Positions 6,114-13,278 of a DNA stretch of 13,813 nt are shown in pieces. A program made the translations under genes and the position numbers. The notes below the pieces were generated by a model. It was not told the DNA's origin and searched no databases. It saw only the letters and a list, made by a program, of their open reading frames with translations. How positions within the stretch are numbered: position 1 is the stretch's first letter; each line of letters begins with the position of its first letter. The DNA is from Cytophagaceae bacterium UBA6715. Its GTDB lineage: Bacteria; Bacteroidota; Bacteroidia; Cytophagales; Spirosomataceae. The stretch covers positions 14,899-28,711 of the forward strand of contig DKIP01000078.1 of the NCBI GenBank assembly GCA_002454335.1, in the 5' to 3' direction.

Positions 6114-8174
6114 ATGTTACAAAATCTACCCAATCCACCTCAAGCAAAGCAAGTTCCCAAGGAATTAACGATACACGGCGATGTCCGACAAGACCCCTAT
6201 TTTTGGCTTAATAATCCCGAAGACCCTGAGGTCATCGATTACCTAAACCAAGAAAATAGCTATACCGAAAGCGTTCTCAAATCCACAGAAGCGCTTCAAA
6301 ACGAATTGTTTGAAGAGATGAAAGGGCGCATGGTGGCAGATGAACAATCTGTCCCCTACTTCAATGGCAAGGATTGGTTCTACCACCGCTATGAAACGGG
6401 CGGTGAATACCCTATTTATTGTCGGAAGAAAGGCTCATTAGATGCTCCTGAAGAAATCCTCCTCCATGGAAACCAATTAGGCAAAGAGGAGGCCTATTTC
6501 GCCGTAGGCGGTTTGGCATTATCCGATAACGAGCAAATTCTCGCCTACGCAACCGATACAGTGAGTCGGCGGAATTACACCGTTCACTTTAAAAACCTTG
6601 CGACGGGCGAATTGCTTCCCGACAAAATTGAAAATACAGAAGGTGGATCTTATGCGTGGTCGGCGGATTCAACCTACTTCTTCTATCTACTTCGCGATCC
6701 ACAAACTTTATTGGCCTCGAAAATATTCCGACATAAACTTGGCACACCGAGCAGCGAAGATGTTTTGGTCTATGAGGAAAAGAACGAAGAATGCTACATG
6801 GGTTTGAGCAGAAGCAAGTCGAAGGAATATATTTTCTCGGTCTCCAGCCAACAAGGCGTATATTCGGAATATCGGATTTTGAAAACAAATAACCCGACGG
6901 GCAATTTCGAAGTGTTTCAGCCGGGAGAACGTGGTTTGGAATATTTCATTGAACATCAAGAAGATCGCTTTTTAATTCGAACAAATCATCAGGATTCGAC
7001 CAATTTTCAACTGATGGCTTGTCGTGTTGATGGCCCTACGGACAAATCAGCATGGGAAACTGTCGTTCCGCATCGCCCTGATGTTTTTCTAGAGGATTTT
7101 GATGCGACAACGGAATGGATTGCTTTGGAAGTCAAAACAAATGGGCTTTCTAAATTACAATATATACAAGGCGAATCAAACGAATTCATTCGCATGGATG
7201 AGGAAGTATTCCAAGTTAATATCGGCATCAATGGGGATTACCGAGCTAAAACCCTTCGCTACAATTATACGTCATTGACCTGCCCAAATTCCGTTTTGGA
7301 ATATGATGGCATAACAAAAAAATCTACCTTGTTAAAGGAGGACCGTGTCCAGGGTGGTTTTGACAAAAACGAATATCAATCCGAGCGATTATGGGCTACC
7401 GCCCGCGATGGGGTGAAAGTACCTATTTCATTGGTTTATAAAAAAGGCTATCAAAAAGGTCCTTTATTACTCTATGCCTACGGTTCTTATGGTTACAGCA
7501 TGGATCCATATTTTTCATCAAGTCGTTTATCGCTATTGAATCGAGGTTTTGCCTTTGCGATTGCGCACATTCGTGGTGGGCAAGAAATGGGGAGACACTG
7601 GTATGAGGATGGAAAAATGATGCGAAAAATGAATACATTCACGGATTTCATCGATTGTGGAAAATATTTGATCGACATCGGAAAGGTGGAAGCGCATCGC
7701 TTATATGCCCAAGGTGGTTCTGCAGGCGGCATGCTCATGGGTGGAATTATCAATATGGCTCCTAACCTATTTGCCGGTGTCATAGCGGCGGTTCCTTTTG
7801 TGGATGTAGTCACCACGATGTTAGACGAAACGATTCCGTTGACAACGGGGGAATGGGAAGAATGGGGAAATCCGAAAAAAGAAGAACATTACCATTATAT
7901 GAAATCCTATTCGCCTTATGACAATGTGGTGTCGCAGGATTATCCACATTTATTTGTGACGACAGGCTTACATGATTCTCAAGTACAATATTGGGAACCT
8001 GCCAAATGGGTGGCCAAATTGCGAAAAACAAAGACCGACAATCATATCTTGTTACTGGATTGCGACATGTCGGCAGGACACGGTGGCGCCTCTGGACGTT
8101 ACAAACGCTTCAAAGATATTGCGAAGGATTATGCGTTTTTGATTGGGATTAATGAGCTAATTTCTGCGCAATAA
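6114..8174 (+). CDS. Oligopeptidase B-like S9 family serine peptidase
   Basis: A 686-residue two-domain peptidase, the same size as E. coli oligopeptidase B (PtrB). It has an N-terminal seven-bladed beta-propeller (about residues 75-410) that limits substrates to short peptides, and a C-terminal alpha/beta-hydrolase domain. The start carries the S9A signature 'DPYFWLNNPEDPEVIDYLN'. The catalytic triad is visible: Ser536 in 'GGSAGGMLMGG', Asp621 in 'TTGLHDSQV' and His656 in 'SAGHGGASGR'. Other conserved parts are 'LLLYAYGSYGYSMDP' and 'RGGQEMGRHWYEDGK'. The family cleaves after basic residues in small peptides. There is no signal peptide at the ATG used, so it is predicted to be cytosolic. It stands alone: lemA is divergent and prmC convergent, with 26 bases of 3' overlap and no obvious terminator. 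Substrate specificity is inferred from the family only. Confidence 0.94.
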   Translation: MLQNLPNPPQAKQVPKELTIHGDVRQDPYFWLNNPEDPEVIDYLNQENSYTESVLKSTEALQNELFEEMKGRMVADEQSVPYFNGKDWFYHRYETGGEYPIYCRKKGSLDAPEEILLHGNQLGKEEAYFAVGGLALSDNEQILAYATDTVSRRNYTVHFKNLATGELLPDKIENTEGGSYAWSADSTYFFYLLRDPQTLLASKIFRHKLGTPSSEDVLVYEEKNEECYMGLSRSKSKEYIFSVSSQQGVYSEYRILKTNNPTGNFEVFQPGERGLEYFIEHQEDRFLIRTNHQDSTNFQLMACRVDGPTDKSAWETVVPHRPDVFLEDFDATTEWIALEVKTNGLSKLQYIQGESNEFIRMDEEVFQVNIGINGDYRAKTLRYNYTSLTCPNSVLEYDGITKKSTLLKEDRVQGGFDKNEYQSERLWATARDGVKVPISLVYKKGYQKGPLLLYAYGSYGYSMDPYFSSSRLSLLNRGFAFAIAHIRGGQEMGRHWYEDGKMMRKMNTFTDFIDCGKYLIDIGKVEAHRLYAQGGSAGGMLMGGIINMAPNLFAGVIAAVPFVDVVTTMLDETIPLTTGEWEEWGNPKKEEHYHYMKSYSPYDNVVSQDYPHLFVTTGLHDSQVQYWEPAKWVAKLRKTKTDNHILLLDCDMSAGHGGASGRYKRFKDIAKDYAFLIGINELISAQ

Positions 8175-8997
8175 GCATGCGGTCATTGCCATGAAAGTCT
8201 TTGAGCAATTGAATATTTTCAAAACCCTGTGCTTCTGCAAGGGCAACATTTTGTGCACCAAAAGCCCGGTTGATTTCAAAACAAAGAAATCCTCCGGGTA
8301 TTAACCGCTGCTGAGCCATTTCGCCAATCACTCGATAGAAAACAAGCGGATCTTCATCCGACACAAATAAGGCCAAATGAGGTTCGTGGTCCAGGACATG
8401 TGATTCCATGTCGGCCTTTTCAGCCTCCAACACATAGGGTGGATTGGAGACAATGATATCCCAGACATTTGCGTCCTTCGTCCAATCGAAAACATCTTGA
8501 TGTTTAAAGTTGACTTGCGCCCCTAATTGGTCCGCATTTTCTTGTGCTTTTAATATAGCCTCTGGAGCGACATCCCAAGCGCTAACTGCTGCAAGTGGTG
8601 CATCTAATGCAAGCGAAATAGCTATGCATCCGGAACCCGTTCCGATATCCAACACGCATTTTTTTTCATTTCCGATGAGATTCAATACCTGACTAACCAG
8701 CTCCTCTGTTTCTGGTCGGGGAATAAGTGTCGCCGCATTCAAAGAAAAGAGTCGGTCGAAAAAATAAGCCTTCCCTGTCACGTATTGTAGGGGTTCCCCG
8801 GCAGCGAGTCGGGCTAAATCTTCCGCAAAACCAACAGGCTCTTCGACGGCTTTATCCATCAAAATATCCAAGGTATTGATCGAACAACGCATGTTAAGGT
8901 AGGCATGCGAAATGGCCCTAGCTTCATTTAAAGGGTATTTCGAGGCAATCGCTTGCTGAATTTGTTGAGATAATGCGTTTACTGATACAAGGGACAT
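8149..8997 (-). CDS. prmC: Peptide chain release factor N5-glutamine methyltransferase PrmC (HemK)
   Basis: A 282-residue SAM-dependent methyltransferase, the normal PrmC length. It has an N-terminal helical domain with 'GEPLQYVTG' (67-75) and 'LIPRPETEEL' (91-100). The Rossmann core has motif I 'VLDIGTGSGCIAISLA' (115-130) and the catalytic 'SNPPY' (184-188), and the C-terminal 'KDFHGNDRMLIA' is also conserved. It methylates the glutamine of the GGQ motif in release factors RF1 and RF2, needed for efficient termination. The open frame extends 29 codons further upstream to 9084, but that part reads through the palindrome and promoter region and resembles no PrmC. The ATG at 8997, giving 'MSLVSVNALSQQI', is therefore preferred. 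Its 3' end overlaps the convergent peptidase gene. Confidence 0.95.
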   Translation of the reverse strand: MSLVSVNALSQQIQQAIASKYPLNEARAISHAYLNMRCSINTLDILMDKAVEEPVGFAEDLARLAAGEPLQYVTGKAYFFDRLFSLNAATLIPRPETEELVSQVLNLIGNEKKCVLDIGTGSGCIAISLALDAPLAAVSAWDVAPEAILKAQENADQLGAQVNFKHQDVFDWTKDANVWDIIVSNPPYVLEAEKADMESHVLDHEPHLALFVSDEDPLVFYRVIGEMAQQRLIPGGFLCFEINRAFGAQNVALAEAQGFENIQLLKDFHGNDRMLIAQKLAH

Positions 8998-9026
8998 ACG
9001 TGTTTTTTCGTTATGCTTAGGGCCTT

Positions 9027-9061
9027 TAGCTTTGCCAAACCTTAAAGGATTGGCAAAGCTA
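9027..9061. repeat. 35-base near-perfect palindrome (possible operator)
   Basis: Two perfect 12-base arms, TAGCTTTGCCAA (9027-9038) and TTGGCAAAGCTA (9050-9061), flank an inner CCTT-A-AAGG. The whole is symmetric about base 9044 except for one A/A position on each side of the inner part. It lies between prmC and the dehydrogenase operon. Each arm starts with TAGCTTTG, an exact TAnnTTTG -7 box, and the two boxes face inward. There is no T-tract, so it is not an ordinary terminator. A regulator binding site or dispersed palindromic repeat are the best readings. Confidence 0.8.
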
Positions 9062-9085
9062 CGGAAAGCAAGGCTGTTTGGCAAC
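9054..9085 (-). promoter_or_regulatory. Candidate promoter for prmC overlapping the palindrome arm
   Basis: Reading leftwards, GTTG (9085-9082) is separated by 20 bases from TAGCTTTG (9061-9054), an exact TAnnTTTG match. Transcription would begin near 9048, close to the centre of the palindrome, with a leader of about 50 bases before the prmC ATG at 8997. Any protein bound to the palindrome would cover this -7 box. Confidence 0.45.
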
Positions 9086-9107
9086 GTAAAAAAATATCCT
9101 ATATTTG
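9077..9107 (+). promoter_or_regulatory. Bacteroidota-type promoter of the GMC dehydrogenase operon
   Basis: TTTG at 9077-9080, then exactly 19 bases, then TATATTTG at 9100-9107: a full match to the Bacteroidota sigma consensus TTTG-N19-TAnnTTTG. Transcription should start near 9113, about 16 bases before the ATG at 9129. This also rules out the upstream in-frame TTG at 9105 as a start codon, because it lies inside the -7 box. Confidence 0.75.
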
Positions 9108-9128
9108 ATACGTAAAATCCTATTACCT

Positions 9129-9692
9129 ATGAACATAAACAGACGGGACGCCATTCAGCGACTCAGTATTTTAATGGGCGGCATGATTTCCGCACCTGCG
9201 ATGGCTGGGCTCAATGGACAAAAACCCCATGCTACTTTTGTGCAATTTTCAGTCGCGCAAGAATCGTTAGTTGCTGAAATTGCTGATACCATTATCCCAA
9301 CAACCGACACACCGGGCGCCAAAGCGGCGGGCGTAGAAAAATTCATCTTACGTGTCGTTCAAGATTGTTATCCAGAAGCCAGCCAAAAAGCATTCGCTGA
9401 AGGCTTAGCTAAATTGGACTCCGATTGCCAAGCACGTTTTGGCAAAGGTTTCATCGAGGCTTCTAGCACACAACGCAAAGAAGCTTTAACAACTTGTATG
9501 TTGGAATCCGATGCGAATCGAAAAAGCAAAAAAGGGCAACCCACTTTCTTCTTTATGATCAAAGAATTAACGACAACAGGCTATTTCACTTCGGAAATCG
9601 GAGCGACAAAAGCATTAGAATACTTGCCTATTCCGGGCAAATTTGACGGCTGTATGCCATTATCACCATCACAAAAAACTTGGGCACTATGA
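9129..9692 (+). CDS. Gluconate 2-dehydrogenase subunit 3 family protein (small subunit, Tat-type leader)
   Basis: A 187-residue protein. The N-terminus has twin arginines (MNINRRDAIQ), a moderately hydrophobic stretch and an AMA-type cleavage region near residues 24-27, fitting a Tat signal. The mature part shows the family hallmark 'IADTIIPTTDTPGAKAAGV' (51-69), then helices with 'RKEAL' (117-121) and the conserved 'FFFMIKELTTTGYFTSEIG' (140-158). Relatives are small subunits of membrane or periplasmic FAD dehydrogenases of the gluconate, glucose and glycoside type. They stabilise the flavoprotein and carry it through the Tat pathway, because the large subunit has no signal of its own. Its TGA stop overlaps the ATG of the GMC gene (ATGA), indicating translational coupling. 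The substrate cannot be read from this subunit. Confidence 0.9.
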   Translation: MNINRRDAIQRLSILMGGMISAPAMAGLNGQKPHATFVQFSVAQESLVAEIADTIIPTTDTPGAKAAGVEKFILRVVQDCYPEASQKAFAEGLAKLDSDCQARFGKGFIEASSTQRKEALTTCMLESDANRKSKKGQPTFFFMIKELTTTGYFTSEIGATKALEYLPIPGKFDGCMPLSPSQKTWAL

Positions 9693-11401
9693 ATCTGAAC
9701 ATTGACGCAATTAAATCCATGACTTATGACGCAATCGTTGTAGGATCTGGCGTTTCGGGTGGATATGCAGCCAAAGAACTAACTGAAAAAGGTCTGCGTG
9801 TCCTTGTCCTTGAAAAAGGAAAGAAATTCGACCATGTAACGGCTTACGAACCGAGTTATAAAGATCCTTGGGATTTTAAATACAATGGTTTATTGACCAA
9901 CGAGCAAAAAGCTTCACACCCGAAACTATCCCGCGATTATCCCTACAACGAGATGACCGAGAAATATTGGATGAATGATTCCGATTCGTTATATAAAGAG
10001 GTTAAACGATTCGATTGGTTCCGTCCTGATATCGTAGGTGGTAAATCCATTATGTGGGGTCGACAAACTTATCGTTTATCGGACATCGACTTTGAGGCCA
10101 ACCTAAAAGATGGCATCGCGGTGGATTGGCCAATCCGTTACAAGGACATCGCACCTTGGTATTCCTACGTTGAAAAACACGTGGGAATTTCGGGTGAGGC
10201 ATTGGGATTACCTCAATTACCCGATTCGGAATTTTTGAAGCCGATGGACATGTACTGCGTGGAAAAAGAGGTGCGCAAACGAATTGAGAAGAATTTCCCG
10301 GGCCGTAACATGACGATTGGTCGGGTGGCCAACTTATCTGAAGCCAAAGAAGCGCAATTGAAAATTGGTCGGTCTGCTTGTCAATACCGCAATAAATGCC
10401 GTTTAGGATGTCCTTATGGCGCATATTTCAGTACGCAATCTTGTACCTTACCACCTGCTGCAAAAACGGGATTATTGACCTTGCGTCCGGATTCTGTTGT
10501 TTCGGAAATCTTGTTTGATAATGCCAAACAAAAAGCAACGGGTGTGCGTGTTATCGATACGGTGACCAAAGATGTGCGCGAATACTTTGCGAAAATTATC
10601 TTTGTTTGTGGTTCTACCGTAGCTACGACAGCCTTATTATTGAACTCGAAATCATCCCGTTTCCAAAATGGATTAGGAAATGATTCAGGTGAATTAGGAC
10701 ACAACTTGATGGATCACCACTTCCGCGTGGGTGCTGCTGGTACTTGGGAAGGCGATGAAGATAAATACTACATTGGCCGTCGGGCAAATGGAATTTACAT
10801 TCCACGTTACCGGAACATTGGCAATGACAAACGTGATTATTTACGGGGATTTGGCTACCAGGGTGGTGGCTCGCGTCAAAGCTGGAACCGCGGCGTAAAT
10901 GACATGAGCTTCGGTGCAGATTACAAAGATGCAATGACGAAACCAGGCCCATGGACCATGAACTTGGGTGGCTTTGGTGAGACATTGCCATACCATGAAA
11001 ATAAAATGTATTTGGATCCTACCACAAAAGACAAGTGGGGCATTCCAGTCGTTGTATTTGACGCAGAATTCAAAGAAAATGAAATGAAGATGCGGAAAGA
11101 TATGATGGAAGATGCCAAAGAGATGTTGGAAAGTGCCGGCTTGAAAAATGTTCGCGCGTTCGACAATGGCTCTTACCCGGGAATGGCAATTCACGAAATG
11201 GGAACTGCACGCATGGGACGCGATCCAAAAACATCGGTATTAAATGCTAATAACCAAATGCACGCTGTAAAGAACGTATTCGTCACAGATGGCGCATGTA
11301 TGACCTCTACGTCTTGCGTGAATCCATCGTTGACCTATATGGCCTTGACGGCTCGTGCCGCCGACTTTGCCGTAAAAGAAAGTAAAAAGAAACACCTGTA
11401 A
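9689..11401 (+). CDS. GMC-family FAD-dependent sugar/glycoside dehydrogenase, large subunit
   Basis: A 570-residue GMC oxidoreductase without a signal peptide. The FAD-binding Rossmann motif is 'DAIVVGSGVSGGYAAKEL' (14-31), ending the strand with 'VLVLEKGK' (38-45). The FAD-covering part has 'GGKSIMWGRQTYRL' (117-130). The GMC C-terminal domain has 'HEMGTARMGRDP' (His502) and 'CVNPSLTYMALTARAADF' (Asn545), the probable catalytic His/Asn pair. Between them, Cys231, Cys237 and Cys241 form CX5CX3C followed by 'PYGAYFS', the pattern that binds a 3Fe-4S cluster in bacterial FAD glucose dehydrogenases. Relatives oxidise sugars or glycosides (for example glucoside 3-dehydrogenase or gluconate 2-dehydrogenase) and pass electrons to a cytochrome c; no cytochrome gene is in the window. 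DUF1080 and SMP-30 neighbours favour a glycoside or aldose substrate, but this is inference. An open TTG three codons upstream is ignored in favour of the ATGA overlap. Confidence 0.93.
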   Translation: MNLNIDAIKSMTYDAIVVGSGVSGGYAAKELTEKGLRVLVLEKGKKFDHVTAYEPSYKDPWDFKYNGLLTNEQKASHPKLSRDYPYNEMTEKYWMNDSDSLYKEVKRFDWFRPDIVGGKSIMWGRQTYRLSDIDFEANLKDGIAVDWPIRYKDIAPWYSYVEKHVGISGEALGLPQLPDSEFLKPMDMYCVEKEVRKRIEKNFPGRNMTIGRVANLSEAKEAQLKIGRSACQYRNKCRLGCPYGAYFSTQSCTLPPAAKTGLLTLRPDSVVSEILFDNAKQKATGVRVIDTVTKDVREYFAKIIFVCGSTVATTALLLNSKSSRFQNGLGNDSGELGHNLMDHHFRVGAAGTWEGDEDKYYIGRRANGIYIPRYRNIGNDKRDYLRGFGYQGGGSRQSWNRGVNDMSFGADYKDAMTKPGPWTMNLGGFGETLPYHENKMYLDPTTKDKWGIPVVVFDAEFKENEMKMRKDMMEDAKEMLESAGLKNVRAFDNGSYPGMAIHEMGTARMGRDPKTSVLNANNQMHAVKNVFVTDGACMTSTSCVNPSLTYMALTARAADFAVKESKKKHL

Positions 11402-11403
11402 TG

Positions 11404-11429
11404 AAAATGGGCTTCGGCCCATTTTTTTT
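11404..11429 (+). terminator. Strong intrinsic terminator between GMC and SMP-30 genes
   Basis: A 9-bp stem AAAATGGGC/GCCCATTTT (11404-11412 with 11417-11425) closes a TTCG tetraloop with a C-G closing pair, an exceptionally stable loop, and runs into T8 (11422-11429). It begins two bases after the GMC stop and ends five bases before the SMP-30 ATG, so it should end or strongly attenuate the operon transcript there. Confidence 0.9.
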
Positions 11430-11434
11430 GAGCT

Positions 11435-12424
11435 ATGAAAAAACTACTTGGAATAATTGGCCTCCTGAGTCTATCGGTCAGCGCCATGGCGCAATACCAG
11501 ACAATCGGCAAAATCCATCGCTATGATGCGGGCTTAGATGCTTTGCTAGATACCACAACCAAAATCGAAATTGTGGCTCAGGGATTTACTTGGTCGGAAG
11601 GCCCAGTTTGGGTGAAAAAAGAAGGCTATTTGCTTTTCACGGATGTTCCCGAAAATACCATTCATAAATGGTCGGAGGCAAAAGGGCTCGAAGTATTCTT
11701 GAAACCATCCGGATACACCGGCACGGGCGTTTATTCCGAAGAACCTGGCGCCAATGGGTTAATCATTAACACAAAAGGTAACTTAGTCTCCTGCGAACAT
11801 GGGGATCGTCGGATTGCGGAAATGCCTTTGCACCATCCAGAGCAGAAAAAAACCTTGGCACATACGTACGAAGGAAAGCAATTAAATAGTCCTAACGATT
11901 TGGTTCAGAAAAAATCGGGGGATTATTATTTTACTGATCCACCCTACGGATTACCTGGAAGAGGAAAACCCGAACCTGCCAAAGAACTCGATTTTCAGGG
12001 AGTCTATCGTATTGACACAAAAGGTCAGACGAGTTTACAGATCAAGGATTTAGGTCGGCCGAATGGCCTCGCATTCAATCCCGATGAAAGCATCTTGTAT
12101 GTGGGCACCTCGGAACCTCCTACCTACATCAAGGCCTACTCGGTCGACAAGCAAGGTAACTTGGGAGAAGGACGAGTTTTTTTCGATGCAGCCGAATTGG
12201 CTAAACAAGGCATCCGTGGAGGGTATGACGGCATGAAAGTGGATCCCAAAGGAAATGTCTGGACAACGGGTCCCGGCGGAGTTCTCATCATCAATGCCGA
12301 GGGAAAACTATTAGGTAGAATCGCCACAGGAAATCGGAATTCAAATGTGGCCTTTGGAGGAAGCGACGGAAAATACTTGTTCATCACCTCCGACATGAAC
12401 CTATTACGTATTAAACTAAAATAG
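11435..12424 (+). CDS. Exported SMP-30/gluconolactonase family protein
   Basis: A 329-residue six-bladed beta-propeller protein with a cleavable signal peptide (MKKLLGIIGLLSLSVSAMAQ, 1-20), so periplasmic or exported. The metal and catalytic residues of the family are present: Glu55 in 'WSEGPVWV', Asn154 in 'NSPNDLV', Asn210 in 'LGRPNGLAFNPDE' and Asp265 in 'GGYDGMKVDPKGNVW'. 'GANGLIINTKGNLVSCEHGDR' repeats the same fold pattern in another blade. The family hydrolyses sugar lactones with the help of a divalent metal; downstream of an aldose-oxidising dehydrogenase it would open the lactone product. Exact substrate is inferred. The gene lies 33 bases after the GMC stop, but a strong terminator fills that gap and no promoter matching the phylum consensus was recognised there. 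Its expression probably depends on read-through or a promoter inside the GMC gene. Confidence 0.93.
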   Translation: MKKLLGIIGLLSLSVSAMAQYQTIGKIHRYDAGLDALLDTTTKIEIVAQGFTWSEGPVWVKKEGYLLFTDVPENTIHKWSEAKGLEVFLKPSGYTGTGVYSEEPGANGLIINTKGNLVSCEHGDRRIAEMPLHHPEQKKTLAHTYEGKQLNSPNDLVQKKSGDYYFTDPPYGLPGRGKPEPAKELDFQGVYRIDTKGQTSLQIKDLGRPNGLAFNPDESILYVGTSEPPTYIKAYSVDKQGNLGEGRVFFDAAELAKQGIRGGYDGMKVDPKGNVWTTGPGGVLIINAEGKLLGRIATGNRNSNVAFGGSDGKYLFITSDMNLLRIKLK

Positions 12425-12444
12425 GGGGCTCGTGCCCCCTATTT
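12419..12444. terminator. Bidirectional terminator between convergent SMP-30 and DUF1080 genes
   Basis: An 11-bp stem with core ATAGGGGGC/GCCCCCTAT (12421-12429 with 12434-12442), extended by A-T pairs, closes a TCGT loop. Rightwards it is followed by a T-rich run broken by one C. It overlaps the SMP-30 stop codon, and the DUF1080 stop begins three bases beyond it, so both converging transcripts can end here. The leftward U-tract is weaker. Confidence 0.88.
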
Positions 12445-12446
12445 CT

Positions 12447-13154
12447 TTATAATTCTTTGATCTTAATGTTACGATACCAAACAGGATTTCCGTGATCTTG
12501 CAAAGCAATGCGCCCCTGCATATTCACGCCAAAACCTGGCATCGTTTTGAATTTGGATCCAGCAATCATGGCTTTCCAATTCGCATCATCCGTACGCGTC
12601 TCCACGACTTTCGAACCATTTAAATACAATTGCAATAATCCACGGTTATTAACAATCCGTGCAGTATTCCATTCGCCTACCGGCTTCGTTACATTCACAG
12701 ACGACTTGATTAAGTCATATAAGTCCCCTGAATTATGTTTGTTAATCTTTCCATCGGGATGGCCCGCATCGTCAAGCACTTGCATTTCAGGTCCTGTGTT
12801 ATAGGTACTGTGGTATTTTACGGGATCTTCCGTGACATTAAAAATGATACCGCTGTTACCGTTGGGAGATATTTTCCAATCGACAGAAAAATCATAATTC
12901 ACATATTCCGCGTCAGTAATTAAATCCCCGCCGTCTTTCGCTGCTAAATCAAATCCGATAACCCCGTCCGTAATAGTCCAAGATGCCCCTACTTTTCCGG
13001 GTTTTCCATAGGTATGCCAACCAGCAAAGGTTTTCCCATCAAACAACAATTTAAACCCGTCTTTCTTTTCTTGCTTGGAAAGTGCGTTTAGTCCTTGCCC
13101 AAATGCCATCAAACCAGATGCCATGCAAGCACAAATCAATATCAATTTTTTCAT
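12447..13154 (-). CDS. Exported DUF1080 (3-keto-glycoside lyase/hydratase-type) domain protein
   Basis: A 235-residue protein with a signal peptide (MKKLILICACMASGLMAFGQ) and one DUF1080 domain (PF06439), a concanavalin-like beta-sandwich. Typical features are 'KLLFDGKTFAGWHTYG' (35-50), 'YVNYDFSVDWKISPNGNSGI' (84-103), 'GPEMQVLDDAGHPDG' (121-135), 'EWNTARIVNNRGLLQLYLNG' (161-180) and the end 'GRIALQDHGNPVWYRNIKIK'. Members of this family have been shown to act on 3-keto-glycosides, cleaving or hydrating the oxidised sugar after a dehydrogenase has formed the ketone. That fits the neighbouring GMC enzyme, although this gene is on the opposite strand and must be transcribed separately. There is no lipobox at a usable position and no carbohydrate-binding or secretion-sorting extension. 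No convincing promoter was seen upstream of 13154. Confidence 0.92.
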   Translation of the reverse strand: MKKLILICACMASGLMAFGQGLNALSKQEKKDGFKLLFDGKTFAGWHTYGKPGKVGASWTITDGVIGFDLAAKDGGDLITDAEYVNYDFSVDWKISPNGNSGIIFNVTEDPVKYHSTYNTGPEMQVLDDAGHPDGKINKHNSGDLYDLIKSSVNVTKPVGEWNTARIVNNRGLLQLYLNGSKVVETRTDDANWKAMIAGSKFKTMPGFGVNMQGRIALQDHGNPVWYRNIKIKEL

Positions 13155-13278
13155 GTGGATAAATAAGTTTAGGAATTACAATACTAAAAAAAGAATTCAA
13201 TACTTGTATCCCGCCTGCATGAAATTCCCACTGAAGCTGCAAATTAATTCGTAAATTGCATGCTTATTCAACATACGC

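Noticed and set aside
7423..7816. Minus-strand open frames opposite the peptidase catalytic domain
   Set aside because: No recognisable motif; the plus strand carries the intact S9 triad region.
8998..9084. 29-codon N-terminal extension of prmC
   Set aside because: It reads through the palindrome and the predicted promoter, resembles no PrmC N-terminus, and the ATG at 8997 gives the normal family length.
9105..9128. Eight-codon upstream extension (TTG start) of the subunit 3 gene
   Set aside because: The TTG lies inside the TATATTTG -7 box; the ATG at 9129 gives a proper twin-arginine leader.
10050..11194. Several minus-strand open frames of 81-124 codons across the GMC gene
   Set aside because: They lie opposite a well-supported coding sequence, show no domain motifs, and are shadows of its codon use.
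13155..13278. Promoter search in the divergent region between DUF1080 and rimO
   Set aside because: TAGTATTG on the minus strand and TAAATTGC on the plus strand resemble -7 boxes but lack a TTTG/TTG element at suitable spacing, so neither is reported as a feature.
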